From positions 5,804,858 to 5,868,857 of the forward strand of contig OU342633.1 of the NCBI GenBank assembly GCA_910589415.1: a stretch of DNA of 64,000 nt. The letters are read 5' to 3'. This document shows, one piece after another, positions 37,048 through 48,483 of the stretch. Below the pieces are notes generated by a model. The model saw only the letters and a list, made by a program, of their open reading frames with translations. It searched no databases and had not been told where the DNA came from. Numbering within the stretch: the first letter of the stretch is position 1; each line of letters starts with the position of its first letter. The translations under genes were made by a program, and so were the position numbers. This DNA is from Malachius bipustulatus (Eukaryota > Arthropoda > Insecta > Coleoptera > Melyridae).

Positions 37048-38021
37048 TCCCCAGATAGCACCGAGTGTCCTATGGACGTCCGTTGAGTATCCATTATACG
37101 TCCATTGGTCCATGGACAATAAATGGACGTCCTACGGACTTCTCCGCACGGACTTCCTATGTACGTCCACAAAAGTACGTCCATTGGACGTCCATCGAGT
37201 TATTTTTGACTATTGCGCATGACGTGCTGTCGCAGAGAGGAAGAGAATAGCAGCATAAGTGCGCACGCACGCGCTAACCACCCCATCTTCCATTCTTCCA
37301 CTCATACAATCCACATTCCTACATTATACATTAATTCGTCCCAAGGAAAGACTTCCGCCATTCCCATCAAACTCAAGACTGCTAGCGTGAAGATGAAGAC
37401 ATCTGCATTATACAGTGAACAAAAGAAAGAAATTCGATGAATCTTTAATTTTTAGAGTTTGTGAAAAATCCAAAAACGAATATTTTCATTAAGTTTATCA
37501 ATATTATGATAAACTAATATAATTAACAACTTTTCAATGAAAATTACCAGATTTTACGTAAAACTTAATGATAGAAACACGTAAGTAGGTAAGTACCTAG
37601 TCATTTTCCTGTATCTTTAGCCGTTATCAACGTTGTTTTCAAAACAGAAAATTACCGTATATACCCTATACCTATTACTACATTTATTGGATTTTTCAAA
37701 ACTCTAAATTTCAAGACTTATCTAATATTTTCTGTCTTTTGTTCCTCACTAAGATATTTATCAGCAAATGCTTTGTGGACATCCGATAACGGACTCTCTA
37801 TGGACATCCGATAACGGACTCCCTATGGACGTCCGATAACGGACATCCTATGAACGTCCGGTAACGGACATCCTGCGGATGTCCAAAGTTGTGACAAATG
37901 GACACTGAGTGGACGTCCCATGGACGTCCATAGGACAAAAACGGACGTCCTATGGACGTCCGTTGGTACATAGAGGGATGTCCATTGGACGTCCATGGGA
38001 CTACTTTGTGCTGTTTGGGTC
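37048..38021. mobile_element. Non-autonomous element with CCCAG..AGCAC ends and GGACGTCC arrays
   Basis: Element 37050-38019 (970 bp) starts CCCAGATAGCACCGAGTGTCC. It ends with a sequence whose complement is CCCAAACAGCACAAAGTAGTCC. The flanks are TC at 37048-37049 and 38020-38021, a 2-bp TSD. Subterminal zones hold the self-complementary 8-mer GGACGTCC, three times near the left end (37073-37195) and six times near the right (37825-38000). The right zone also has repeated GATAACGGACTC-type units. No transposase. The same terminal formula occurs at 60037-63391. A 2-bp TSD is reported for ISL2EU-type elements; this assignment is tentative. Confidence 0.75.
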
Positions 38022-38412
38022 AAGTTTCGGAAAAAATGACATATTTGATGTGGGGCTTCTTCCCGAGCATTCAAAATGCGACCACGTTCCTAGCGTTATA
38101 TGATCATGAGCTCAACTTTGGGAGGCCTCCCACGAATAATAAATGGCTTCTCCGGAGAGTAATGGTATATTTGTAAGTATTGCTGAAATTTCGCCTTTTA
38201 AATAATTTTACATATCTTAAGAACTGTTGAGAACTTGGGTACCAAAAATGGATAGATTTTGGAATGTCAAAATGTAAATTTTTCTAGTGGCGTAAAAATT
38301 GGGGGTAGGTACACAAACTTAGACCCCTATCTACCGTACGTTCCTTTTTCAAATTATACACACATGTAATAATTATTACTGTAATATTAGACTAATTAAT
38401 AGAAAAACTGCA
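38022..38412. other. Unassigned spacer
   Basis: The first 150 bp are of balanced composition and could once have been coding (see findings); the rest is AT-rich. No recognised domain. Confidence 0.35.
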
Positions 38413-38821
38413 TATAGTAGGATTAACTTTAAAAAGTCAGATGTGACGTTACACTAACCGTCCGAATTAATATTTTTAATTTCACCAGAAAATGTCAAAC
38501 AGTTAATTGTCAAGTTGTGAACGAGCGTAAATTATTGCAGGAAATCATTCAAATATGAATTGAACCGCTTACGTCAGTTTGAGAGCCACTGACAACTACA
38601 TAAAATTTATTCACGTAATGACATTCTATCCTTTGTGTTGTGCATTTAATTCTCATTCAAAACCAATGTTGACGTATACTTATTTATGCGGGATGGAGTG
38701 TTTAGACAAACTGGATGGTTACTTAAAAAAACCACGTATATGAAACAAAATAAATCGAACTATCAAATGGAGGTGTATTCTTAATCGATACGTATGACTT
38801 TTTAGACTTTATTGGACTATA
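38413..38821 (-). mobile_element. MITE copy 2 (~409 bp)
   Basis: Inverted relative to the copies at 14350 and 63535. Starts TATAGTAGGATTAACTTT and ends TTTATTGGACTATA. High identity to the other copies by eye. Non-coding. Confidence 0.85.
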
Positions 38822-41094
38822 AAAATGTTTTTGTACAACTGCCATTAAAAGTCACACTTTTAGCGACAGCTGACACTGCTGACAGTGTTAAAAGTGATTG
38901 TTTACATGGAAGCGTGTTAAAAATACTTTTAACACTAGTGTTAAAAATATTTTTAACACTAGTGTTAAAAGTAATTCAATCTACTTTCTCTGTACTTACA
39001 TTCTCTTAACTACATTTTCTCATGATGAAATCAGACAAAATTATAGGTGATAAGAGTTTTTCATATTCTCTCTGTTACTGGCAAACATATTAATAAAAAA
39101 TAAGTACCTAATAGTCGAGAATTCCAGACAATAATAATTGTTCAGAAATTGCAATAAATAATAATTATTTTGACGTCTCTTATATTTGTATGCACGCATT
39201 TGTTAGTAACCATAGCGTCGGCAACGGTTGCTATGCATAGTAGGTGCACTTGTACTTATCTGTAATATTTTAAAATACAATTTGAAGTTGAGTGTCATTC
39301 TAAATTCATCAATTTTATTATCAAAATATAGCAGTTTTACAAAAACCATTGTATGATATTCGTCTTAAAAGTGATTTTATTTTTTCGTGAAATTTGTTCA
39401 ATTCGCTCCGCTTCGCTCATTTCACAAACCTTTTCACTCAAAAATAAAACTCACTTTTAACACTAATATCATAATAAATAGCTATTATAAAAATATTAGG
39501 CCGTTTTGGAGTTGTAAAAAAATGTGTGTGGTTTTTTTTAACATTTAACAACCTGTAACTTCGGATATATTCAATTTAGAGAATGGGTTCATTAAGACTG
39601 TTTGTAATTAAGTCAAGTAAACATTTCTACGGTCAAAGTTTCTTTCCTTTATTCTGGGAACTCCTGTATTTATATGCGTGTTGCCGATAAATCATATACC
39701 AGCTTGAAGACAGTATAGTTACTTGCCTATTCTTATTATAACGATATACCGACTTATTTTACCAATTAATTTATTACATTAAATAGCCCCACATCATAAT
39801 ACCCATGCAGTTCACCCTTTCATCTCAGTAGTCGGGTAGATTATACCTACCAACTTAATCTAGATATGTACCTATATACTCCATTTAATATAACAATGCT
39901 TATAAATTCCGGAAATAAATATTAAAACCACTCTACAAATTGAAAATTAGCTAATTTTATTTTGCGGCAGCTAGTCTAAAAATATAATTAGGCAGCAATC
40001 CTGTGTACAAGATATAAATAGCAGCATACTTAGTGAGTTGGTTCGAAGAATCTCGAAAAGTAGGTAGTGTTTTGCTGCCGTGTAAATTTTCCTAAATGTA
40101 AAAAAAATCCATAAACGAAGTAAGTACATACCCAAATTATAATTTGCGACTTATTTATTTTCCACGTTAAGCTTTAACAATCAATGGAGGGACAAATAAA
40201 ATAAATCATTATTATTAACCTCTGGTTTATAGTTATTTAACTACTTCGTCATTTTCAATTCTCAAAAAAGCGATAATAATAACTCTACTAATACCTAAGG
40301 CAAATAAACCATATAGCTATTTTTATTTTTATTTTACCCTTTGGATAGGTTGGTATTTGACTTTAAAAAAATATGAATAATTCGAATAATAAATAGAGGT
40401 ACCTAGGTATAATAAATAACACATGTGGGTGTAGGTACACAACTTTCCCAAATTAAACACGATTTCAATAGTCATTTACCTCCATTATATTTGCTCATTA
40501 ATAGTCATTTGTACCTATTATAGTAGATGCTGTATTTTTTCCTGACCGCATGTATTAAAGGTAGGTATGCAAAAATATATAGAAGACGTGCTATTATTAT
40601 TGTGATCGTGCAAAAATCGTTTTTGAGTTTTCAGACTTAGAAATTTTCAAACCCTCCGACGAGTTAAAAAAAAACCTTTAAGAATTTTTTAAAGTTTGCC
40701 GGTCTGCGAGTAACCCGGAAACCAAACAACTGGACCGATTTCGTGTAAACTTTTAGTTAAAACCGTTGCGTGTAGGTAAATGAAGCCATGATAGCGCGGA
40801 ATAAACTTTTTAAGTTAAATTAAAACGTAAATATGCGATTTTGTCCCATCCCCATCATTAAAAACAGATTTTTCTCAAAATGGCTTTGACGAATTAACTT
40901 GAAAATTTCTTCCAGAATTTCAATTCATAGACTCCTATAACTACCTACATAAAATCCGCGATTATTGATTGTAATAAATTAATTTTCTGCGAAAATATGG
41001 GATGATCAAATGCTTTAAAACATAGATTTTTCTCAAGTCATTCTTATGAGTTGAACTAATTTTTGTGAGGTAATTATAAGTATATATATATTTA
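38822..41094. other. AT-rich region without recognised genes
   Basis: Near 38910-38975 a short tandem of palindromic units (TTTTAACACTAGTGTTAAAA) occurs, with related TTAAAAGTGA motifs at 39365 and in inverted form near 39455. The rest, to 41094, is AT-rich with scattered TAGGTACCTA words. No coding evidence. Confidence 0.45.
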
Positions 41095-43066
41095 TACAGT
41101 GCATTTATTTTAAGTGTTGCCATAGGGAATAGCATGTAAAAAAATACACCCTAATGTTAACTTATGTTGTCTTGTACTTTGGAAGTCGTTTTTAATTTTC
41201 AATAATAGTACATTCATGTCATCTACTTTACAATACGACCTTTCAGAAAAGCCGGTCGTTGTTCAATTTGATTATACAGGCTGTCCCATTTAGGAAAAAA
41301 ACTGCAAGAAACGGTAAGACATACGAAGTCGGTTAAATAACTTTAAAAAAAAAAAGTCGGTTAAAAAAAAGTTGCGCTGTTTTGAGATGAGTATTTGGAA
41401 AAAAAAATTTTCTCAATATTCCCAGAATTTCCTGAAATATCCTGAAAAAACTTGAAACATGCAGATTTATTATTTTAGCCATATCTTCTTTATTATTAAA
41501 AAAAATATATTATTTTTTGTAGGTTTACATAAGCCGTAATGCTACTCATTTGAAGTTTCAAAAATTTCCAAAGCCGCTAGATCTTGGGATTTGCATAAAG
41601 TCAACTTTTGTTTTTCTTATTACCCCCATATTGTTTTTCATGCGATTCGCTATAGAAAAAATCAAGGAAACAAAAAATCTATCACATTGCAAATAAATTT
41701 GAAAATTTTTATTCTTCTTTTTCAAAAATAAAGAAAAAATTTTTTCACCGAATGTCAAAAAGTGCATTTTATAAGTGTTGCCATAGGTAATAATATGTAA
41801 TAAATTACACCCTATATTAACTTTATGTTGTACCCTTTGTAATTTAGAAGTCGTTTTGAATTTTCAACAATAGAACAATATAGTACCTACCATATGCATG
41901 TTATGTACTTTACGATACAACATGCCAAAAACGGTCCTTTTTAAATTTTAATATTTACTCCTCATTTTAATTATTAAACTTTAATAAAGGAGTCAGAATA
42001 AACAAAGTGAGTTAAAATTATTAATTTATTAGAGAGCATGTGAATATTTTTTATTCATAAATAAAAAAAACAATAAAACCCAAATAACTAAGCAAACTAA
42101 CAAAAATAATCTGAAATTATCGAATAAATTGCTCAAAATGTTTTCGTTTTATTTTTTCAATAAATTTTTGTTAGTTTGCTTAGTTATTTGGGTTTTATTG
42201 TTTTTTTTTTATTTATGAATAAAAAATGTTCACATGTTCTCTAATAAATTAATAATTTTAACTCACATTTTTTTAACATGACATGCTATTTTGACAGGTT
42301 ATTAACATGACAGGCCTATATTGTTGAAAATTTAAAACAACTTCTAAATTACAATGGGTACAACATAAGTTAATATAGGGTGTATTTTTTTACATATTAT
42401 TACCTGGCAACACTTAAAAAATGCACTTTTTGACATTCGGTAAAAAAAATTTTCTTTATTTTTGAAAAAGAAGAAAAAATATTTTCAAATTTATTTGCAA
42501 TGTGATGGATTTTTTGTTTCCTTGATTTTTTCTATAGCGAATGGCACGAAAAACAATATGGCGGTAATAAGAAAAACCAAAGTTGACTTTGGAAATCCCG
42601 AGATCTAGTCGGCTTTGGAAATTTTTGAAACTTCAAATAAGTAGCTCATTACGGCTTATGTAAACCTACAAAAAATAATAATTTTTTTTTAATAATAAAG
42701 AAGATATGCCTAAAATAATAAATCTGCATGTTTCAAGTTTTTTCAGGATATTTCAGGAAATTCTGGGAATATTGAGAAATTTTTTTTTTCCAAGTACTCG
42801 TCTCAAAACAGCGAAACTTTTTGTAATTTAACCGACTTCGTATCTCTTACCGTTTCTTGCAGTTTTTTCACCTCAATGGGACAGCCTGTATAATTAAATT
42901 AAACAATGACCGGCTTTTCTGAAAGGTCGTATTTGTAAAGTAGATGACATGTACTATTATTTAAAATTAAAAACGACTTCCAAAGTACAAGACAGCATAA
43001 GTTAACATAGGGTGTATTTTTTCACATGCTATTCCCTATGGCAACACTTAAAATAAATGCACTGTA
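41095..43066. mobile_element. 1.97-kb palindromic element with concentric nested inverted repeats
   Basis: Outer ends CAGTGCATTTATTTTAAGTG (41097) and complement (to 43064), flanked by TA. Inside, a second inverted pair starts CAGGCTGTCCCA at 41277 and ends at 42888, also next to TA. Inside that, a related copy of the outer motif (GTGCATTTTATAAGTGTTGCC, near 41763) is again inverted, ending near 42427. The innermost arms (CCCAAATAACTAAGCAAACT) leave a spacer of about 55 bp near 42110-42165. The whole transcript would fold into one hairpin. Non-coding. Confidence 0.9.
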
Positions 43067-43080
43067 TATGAGGAACATTA

Positions 43081-44990
43081 ACCTTAAAAAGTAAAAACAG
43101 AAACCGGTAAATATTTTTTTGATAAGGCCTTTAGGCACATAATGCGATTTTTCACGAGGCATGTCACATGCGGTAATTTCCGAAGTAATCGGAGTCTATA
43201 TGGAATGAAAGCTGAGTTGTGAGTGAAGTTATCCGTGCCAATCCAATAACACACGCCTAAGTTCTCCACATATAGGAGGCACAGTTGCACGAATAGATGG
43301 AACTATCTCATCTACGCGCGGCTACTGAGAAGGCGAACTTGTTGGCGGGTGTGTTTTCTTCATACTCTTCCGTCGACTTTCAGGGAAGAACTCCGCCAAT
43401 GATTCCTTCCGTGGAGCCCCAAATGTTTTGAGACATGTTTTCCGACAGCCTGTCATAAAGCACATTATGCTAGCCTTATACCCAAACAAAGCTTCTGGGC
43501 CTGATGACGTACCTGTTATCGTACTTAAAAAATGCGCCACAGAGCTGTCATCCATTTTCTGTCGATTTTTCAATCTGTCGTATAAAAAGGGAATATTTCC
43601 TTCCTGCTGGATATGTGCACGGATCCAACCTTTTTCCAAGAAAGACAAAAAAACTATACCAAATAACTGTCGACCAGTGGCACTGCTTTCAGTAATATAT
43701 CCAAGATTGTGGAGAAAGCTATTAACCATCTTTTAAAGTACTTGGAAGGAGCTAATATAATCAGCGACCGCCAATACGGATTCCGCAAACAGAGGTCAAC
43801 TGGTGACCTCCTCACCTACGTCACCGATCGAGCTATGGAACAGCGCAATCGAGCACCATGGCGGGAGTCTCGAGGGGTTGCGCTTGATATTTCTAGAGCT
43901 TTCGACCGTGTCTGGCATGATGGACTGTTGGCAAAACTGCAGGCTTATGGCATGCCAGAGAAATTTTGCTTGTGGCTTGCGAGTTATCTCGGAGATCGCT
44001 CATTACAGGTAGCAGTCGATGGAGTTCTTTCTGAGACCTTTTCCATCAATGCAGGTGTGTGTGTGCCTCAGGGATCCATTTTATCTCCGCCTCTCTTTCT
44101 AATATTCATCAACGACTTGCTTGAAACAACAAAAAATCCAATATACAGTTTTGTCGATGACAGTACACTCATATCGTTCTTATCTAGATGCGCGAACATC
44201 TGCCATCGACGCACAGACTCGCAGGGAGCAAGAAGTTGTCTTACTTAACAATGACTTGCAAGACATTCTAACTTGGGGCGATAGAAACCAAGTTCAATTT
44301 AATACTGGAAAAACTGAAGCAGTCATCTTCGCCAAAAAGGCCAACGTTTGGGAGCCAGATATGGTGATGGTGGGACACTCTCTTACTCCATCGGCATCTC
44401 TTCGTTTACTTGGAGTGAGCCTCGGAGCGAACATGTCTTGGCATGATCATTTTGCAGGTCTGACGAAGAGTGCTTCTCAAAAAATTTGAACACTCTTCTG
44501 CACGAAGAAATTTTATACTCCACAACAGCTTCTCCTCTTATATCATCCTTGGAGTACTGCTCACATGTTTGGAGCTCAGCTCCTAAACATACGCTGAGAC
44601 TACTCGACTCTATTCAGAAAAGAGCCATCCGCTTGATTGGGGACCCAGATTTGGCAAAAAATTTAGACACTCTCGAACATCGAAGAAGAGTAGCTGACCT
44701 GAGTCTGTTTTACAGATATTTTAATGGAAAGTGTTCAAAAGACGTGGCCCGCTTGATTCCACCAAGAACAAGACCGGGCAGAAATACACGTCGAGCCGCA
44801 GACGCTCATCCGTATCAGGTTCAGCTCGTTACACCTCGTACCACCCTATTTCAGACTTCTTTTATGTATAGAACCACATCGCTTTGGAATAAGCATTCCA
44901 TAAAGGGCATGCTTCCCAGAGTATACAATCTGCAGCGATTCAATGCCAACGTGAATCGACATCTCCGCCCATGCACCGATCCCTGAGCGT
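43081..44990 (+). pseudogene. Broken Jockey/CR1-group LINE reverse transcriptase
   Basis: Frames between about 43320 and 44986 encode, in order, the pre-RT segment (AGVFSSYSSVDFQG), RT with NKASGPDDVP near 43490, DISRAFDRVWHDGLL near 43890, VPQGSILSPPLF near 44065 and the catalytic box FVDDSTLI near 44150 (FVDD where YADD is usual). The C-terminal region has LEYCSHVWSSAPK and HRRRVADLSLFYRYF. Frameshifts lie near 43430, 43700, 44180 and 44480. No RNase H is present, which fits Jockey/CR1. The N-terminal endonuclease is missing. Weak similarity may extend back to about 43090. Confidence 0.88.
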
Positions 44991-45060
44991 CATAGCTATG
45001 AATCCCTAGGGATTTCCTTGTAAGTCCGGTGTGCATTTTCAATAAAAAAATATTTCAATA
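44991..45060 (+). other. 3' tail of the Jockey/CR1-group LINE
   Basis: After the stop, a ~50-bp leader ends in tandem CAATAAAAAAATATTT-like units, a typical A-rich LINE terminus. Confidence 0.65.
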
Positions 45061-45310
45061 AAAAAAATATATAAATGTGAAAAAGTCTACTATAAAGGAC
45101 GGATAGGAGACGTGCCATATTATGGTGATCGTTGTTATAGTATGGTCAAATTAGACCAAAAAATAAGAGTGAAGGTATACATATATTTTTACGGGTTTTT
45201 ATGTACCTAATAAAATTAATGATTAAAATTAAAATTAAAAACAGTAAAACCCAAAAGATTATCCGACGTTTTCAAAATATTAATTTCAATTAAAGCACAC
45301 ATTTATATTG
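45061..45310. other. AT-rich spacer
   Basis: No gene or repeat recognised. Confidence 0.5.
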
Positions 45311-46772
45311 TAGTAGCGTGTGTGAGTCGGAAAAAAACCCGAAAATTGTAAATATTTTGAGCCGGAACAAGATTACTTCCCCCCTCCGTTTTCGAGGATG
45401 CTGAACACGATGACGTTGTCAGAATTTCTCTTTGGGGTTGCGCAACCCCTCAAAACGGCCAAAAACCACCCCCTATAGAGATATAAACCGCGCTTCAATC
45501 CATTTCCCTGCAAAATAAACCTTCCCCCCGTTTTCGAGGATGCTGAGCACAATGGAGGTGCTGGACATCGCGTGCGACCCCGACCAACCCCTCCACCGGC
45601 CAATACTCACCCCCGAAATGGGTGATTTTTTTTATGTATATGTAGGTCAAACGATGGACTTTTTCGAAAAACTTTTTGAAAATTCAAGTACAGAATCACA
45701 ATGGCCATAATTTAAAATTATTTTGGAGTATACAGAGTGTCCCATATGACAGTGACATATCAAAGTTATGTTTTTTTTAAATGGAATGCTCCTATCTTAT
45801 TGCATTTTTAGATTGTCTGAGAAGAGGAAATAAGATTGGCTTTTACAGTTGGTGTTTAAATTCAGAAGTTTTTGAGTTATAAACAAGTGAAAATCGTCAT
45901 TTTTCGAGTTCAAGGCCCTGTACAACGAAATCGGTTCAAGATAGAGAAAAACGGCTTACATGTCCCTATTTTAACTTTTTATGTACTATCATATGGTATA
46001 GTTTGTACTTTCTTTGATTTTTTTATTTGGCGACGCGTGGAGAAATCTCAGATTTTTTCAAATTTTTTATCACCCTGTATAAACATTTCATCTATATCAT
46101 AGGATAGTAAATGAAAAGTTAAAATAGGGACATGTAAGCCGTTTTTCTCTATCTTGAACCGTTTTCGTTGTACAGGGCCTTGAACTTGAAAAATGACGAT
46201 TTTCACTTGTTTATAACTCAAAAACTTTTGAATTTAAACACCAACTGTAAAAACCAATCTTATTCTTTCTTCTCAGACAATCTAAAAATGCAATAACATA
46301 GGAGCATTCCATTTAAAAAAACATAACTTTGATATGTCACTGTCATATGGGACACTCTTTATACTCCAAAATAATTTTAAATTATGGCCATTGTGATTCT
46401 GTACTTGAATTTTCAAAAAGTTTTTCTAAAAAGTCCATCGTTTGGCCTACATATATACATAAAAAAAATCACCCATTTCGGGGGTGAGTATTGGCCGGTG
46501 GAGGGGTTGGTCGGGGTCGCACGCGATGTCCAGCACCTCCATTGTGCTCAGCATCCTCGAAAACGGGGGGACGGTTTTTTTTGCAGGGAAATGGATTGAA
46601 GCGCGGTTTATCTCTATAGGGGGTGGTTTTTGGCCGTTTTAAGGGGTTGCGCAACCCCAAAGAGAAATTCTGACAACATCATCGTGTTCAGCATCCTCGA
46701 AAACGGAGGGGAGAAGTAATCTTGTTCCGGCTCAAAATATTTACATGTTCGTCCGACTCACACACGCCACTA
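45311..46772. mobile_element. 1.46-kb palindromic element
   Basis: Left end TAGTAGCGTGTGTGAGTCGG, right end its near-complement (CCGACTCACACACGCCACTA). Arms pair almost end to end around a centre near 46040 that includes CGACGCGTGGAGAAATCTC. The outer part of each arm contains two copies of CCGTTTTCGAGGATGCTGA ~160 bp apart. A single arm of this family occurs at 33480-34080. Open frames such as 45872-46102 are mirrored in both arms and are not genes. TSD unclear. Confidence 0.85.
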
Positions 46773-48483
46773 TTGGTGCTCATATCATTGGTATATCCTC
46801 GATATACAAAATGTACAAATAAATAACAAAAAAATATGTATCTCTTTGTTTGTTATTGCAAACACTCCATTATACAATTAAAATTCAAGTTAACTTAATA
46901 ATAATAATAATAATGTGACCTCCTTTCAATTTCTACAATTCTAAATTGTTGTTATTTTAAGTTTTTTTAATTCAAAATCATTAGTTTTCATTGTAAAGTT
47001 TTCAAATAAAAGTACTAAAGAAATTGAAATGTGCATTAATCTGTGGTTGTAGGAAAAATAGAGTACATTACTTGTGTGGAAAGTGTCTGGATTGGTCGTG
47101 TGGATAAATTCACCCACAATTCAGCTTGTTTTGCGTAGTACCTTATTGCTCGGATAACTTCGGAATTACCGCTCGGATCGGACATGTAGGACGAAATATC
47201 TCATTATGCAAACGCTCTTAGTTTTTAAACAATGCCTCATAGTTTTGTTCACGTTAGTAACATAATATGTAGTAACACGTAAGTAGTACCTAATAAACAC
47301 GTTAAAATAAGAAAACACAAAGTCTATATACATATTAAAAAATTATACAGGATGATTCATTAAGAATATTCAATCTCGAACCCGGTGATAATATAAGACA
47401 TCAAAATATGATGCCTTGTTGATGGCTTATGTCAATATCGTCGGCTTAAGATTTAAAGTTCCTAAAAAAGAACTTTTTTCAATTCTTTTTTTTAGTGTCA
47501 TTAATTTTTGATTCCCATGGCATGACTATACGTGCCTTTCCAGCTGACCTGCAGGTCTTCCTTCTTCTCTTTGTCTCCGTACCGCTGATGCTTGTCCTCC
47601 TAGAAGGACTCAATCCTTGAGTTGAAGAGGTGTTTTTAGCATATGTGAAGTCTTTTTTTATATCATGGGAATCCTGGCACTTGTCTCCGCAGCCTTCTTA
47701 GGTTGTTTTGGAACTAATTTGAGACAACTTCCTTGGATTTTTTTGTTGTTTTGTTTTCATGTAGGTTTTAACTATTTTCATCTCCCTAACTCCCCACCCG
47801 CCACATGGGAGCTAGGAGACGGGACATTATTGAATGCTTGCGTTACATTGCAGCGAATTCAACCACCAGGGTATTCCTTCTTCGTGAACGGTACAAACCC
47901 GCGAGTGACATAGCAGACTTGGCCCGCTTCTTATCTGTGGTCACGTAAGATGAGAGGAGTTTTATTAGAGGTTTGTTCCTCTAGATAAGCTATACCTTTT
48001 TTGTCGTAATCAGGGGCACCATGCACGAGATGGAAACAACATTTAGGTCGGATGACAGTTTCATGACACGTTTCACACGATCAAGTGAAAAAAACCACAC
48101 CGCCCACCGCTTGTCAGGTCAAATGCAGTTGGTTTAGGTTTAGTGTCAGAAAAGCAGAGTCATCACATACAAGCACCGTCCACTTTCGCATAATTGGTTC
48201 TTTTAACTGACCTGCTTTCAGGAATCAAATATTTCAAACAAGACACCTTTCTTTGTCCCTTATAGGTGAAATTTTTTTATAGGTATGTGACAAGAACCTT
48301 TTATAAAATTGGGATACAAGAATCAAATATGTCTGATGCTGAGAAAAGTGTACCTACATCGACAAAATACTTATTTTGTAAAAAATATTATAGTTTTATG
48401 TCTATTTAAAACTAAAACGCTATTTTTGTATTGCAGATAACTCATACGTTTGTGACGATAATAAATGTATTTTCCTTTTTCAG
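46773..48483. other. Upstream region of RyR, probably 5' UTR intron or flank
   Basis: AT-rich to 47340, with an (ATA)n microsatellite near 46890 and a TA-CAGGATGATTC repeat end near 47345. 47510-48200 is more balanced and may be an old transposon piece. The open frame 47665-47913 has no recognised motif. The acceptor tract at 48470-48483 suggests that at least the last part is an intron following a non-coding exon outside or undetected here. Confidence 0.45.

Noticed and set aside
43322..43729. 135-codon - strand frame opposite the LINE RT
   Set aside because: Antisense shadow of the Jockey/CR1-group reverse transcriptase on the + strand.
45872..46102. Open frame in the 45.3-46.8 kb palindrome
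   Set aside because: A related frame recurs at 33843-34085 only because the repeat family is shared; no domain, and the arms are inverted copies.
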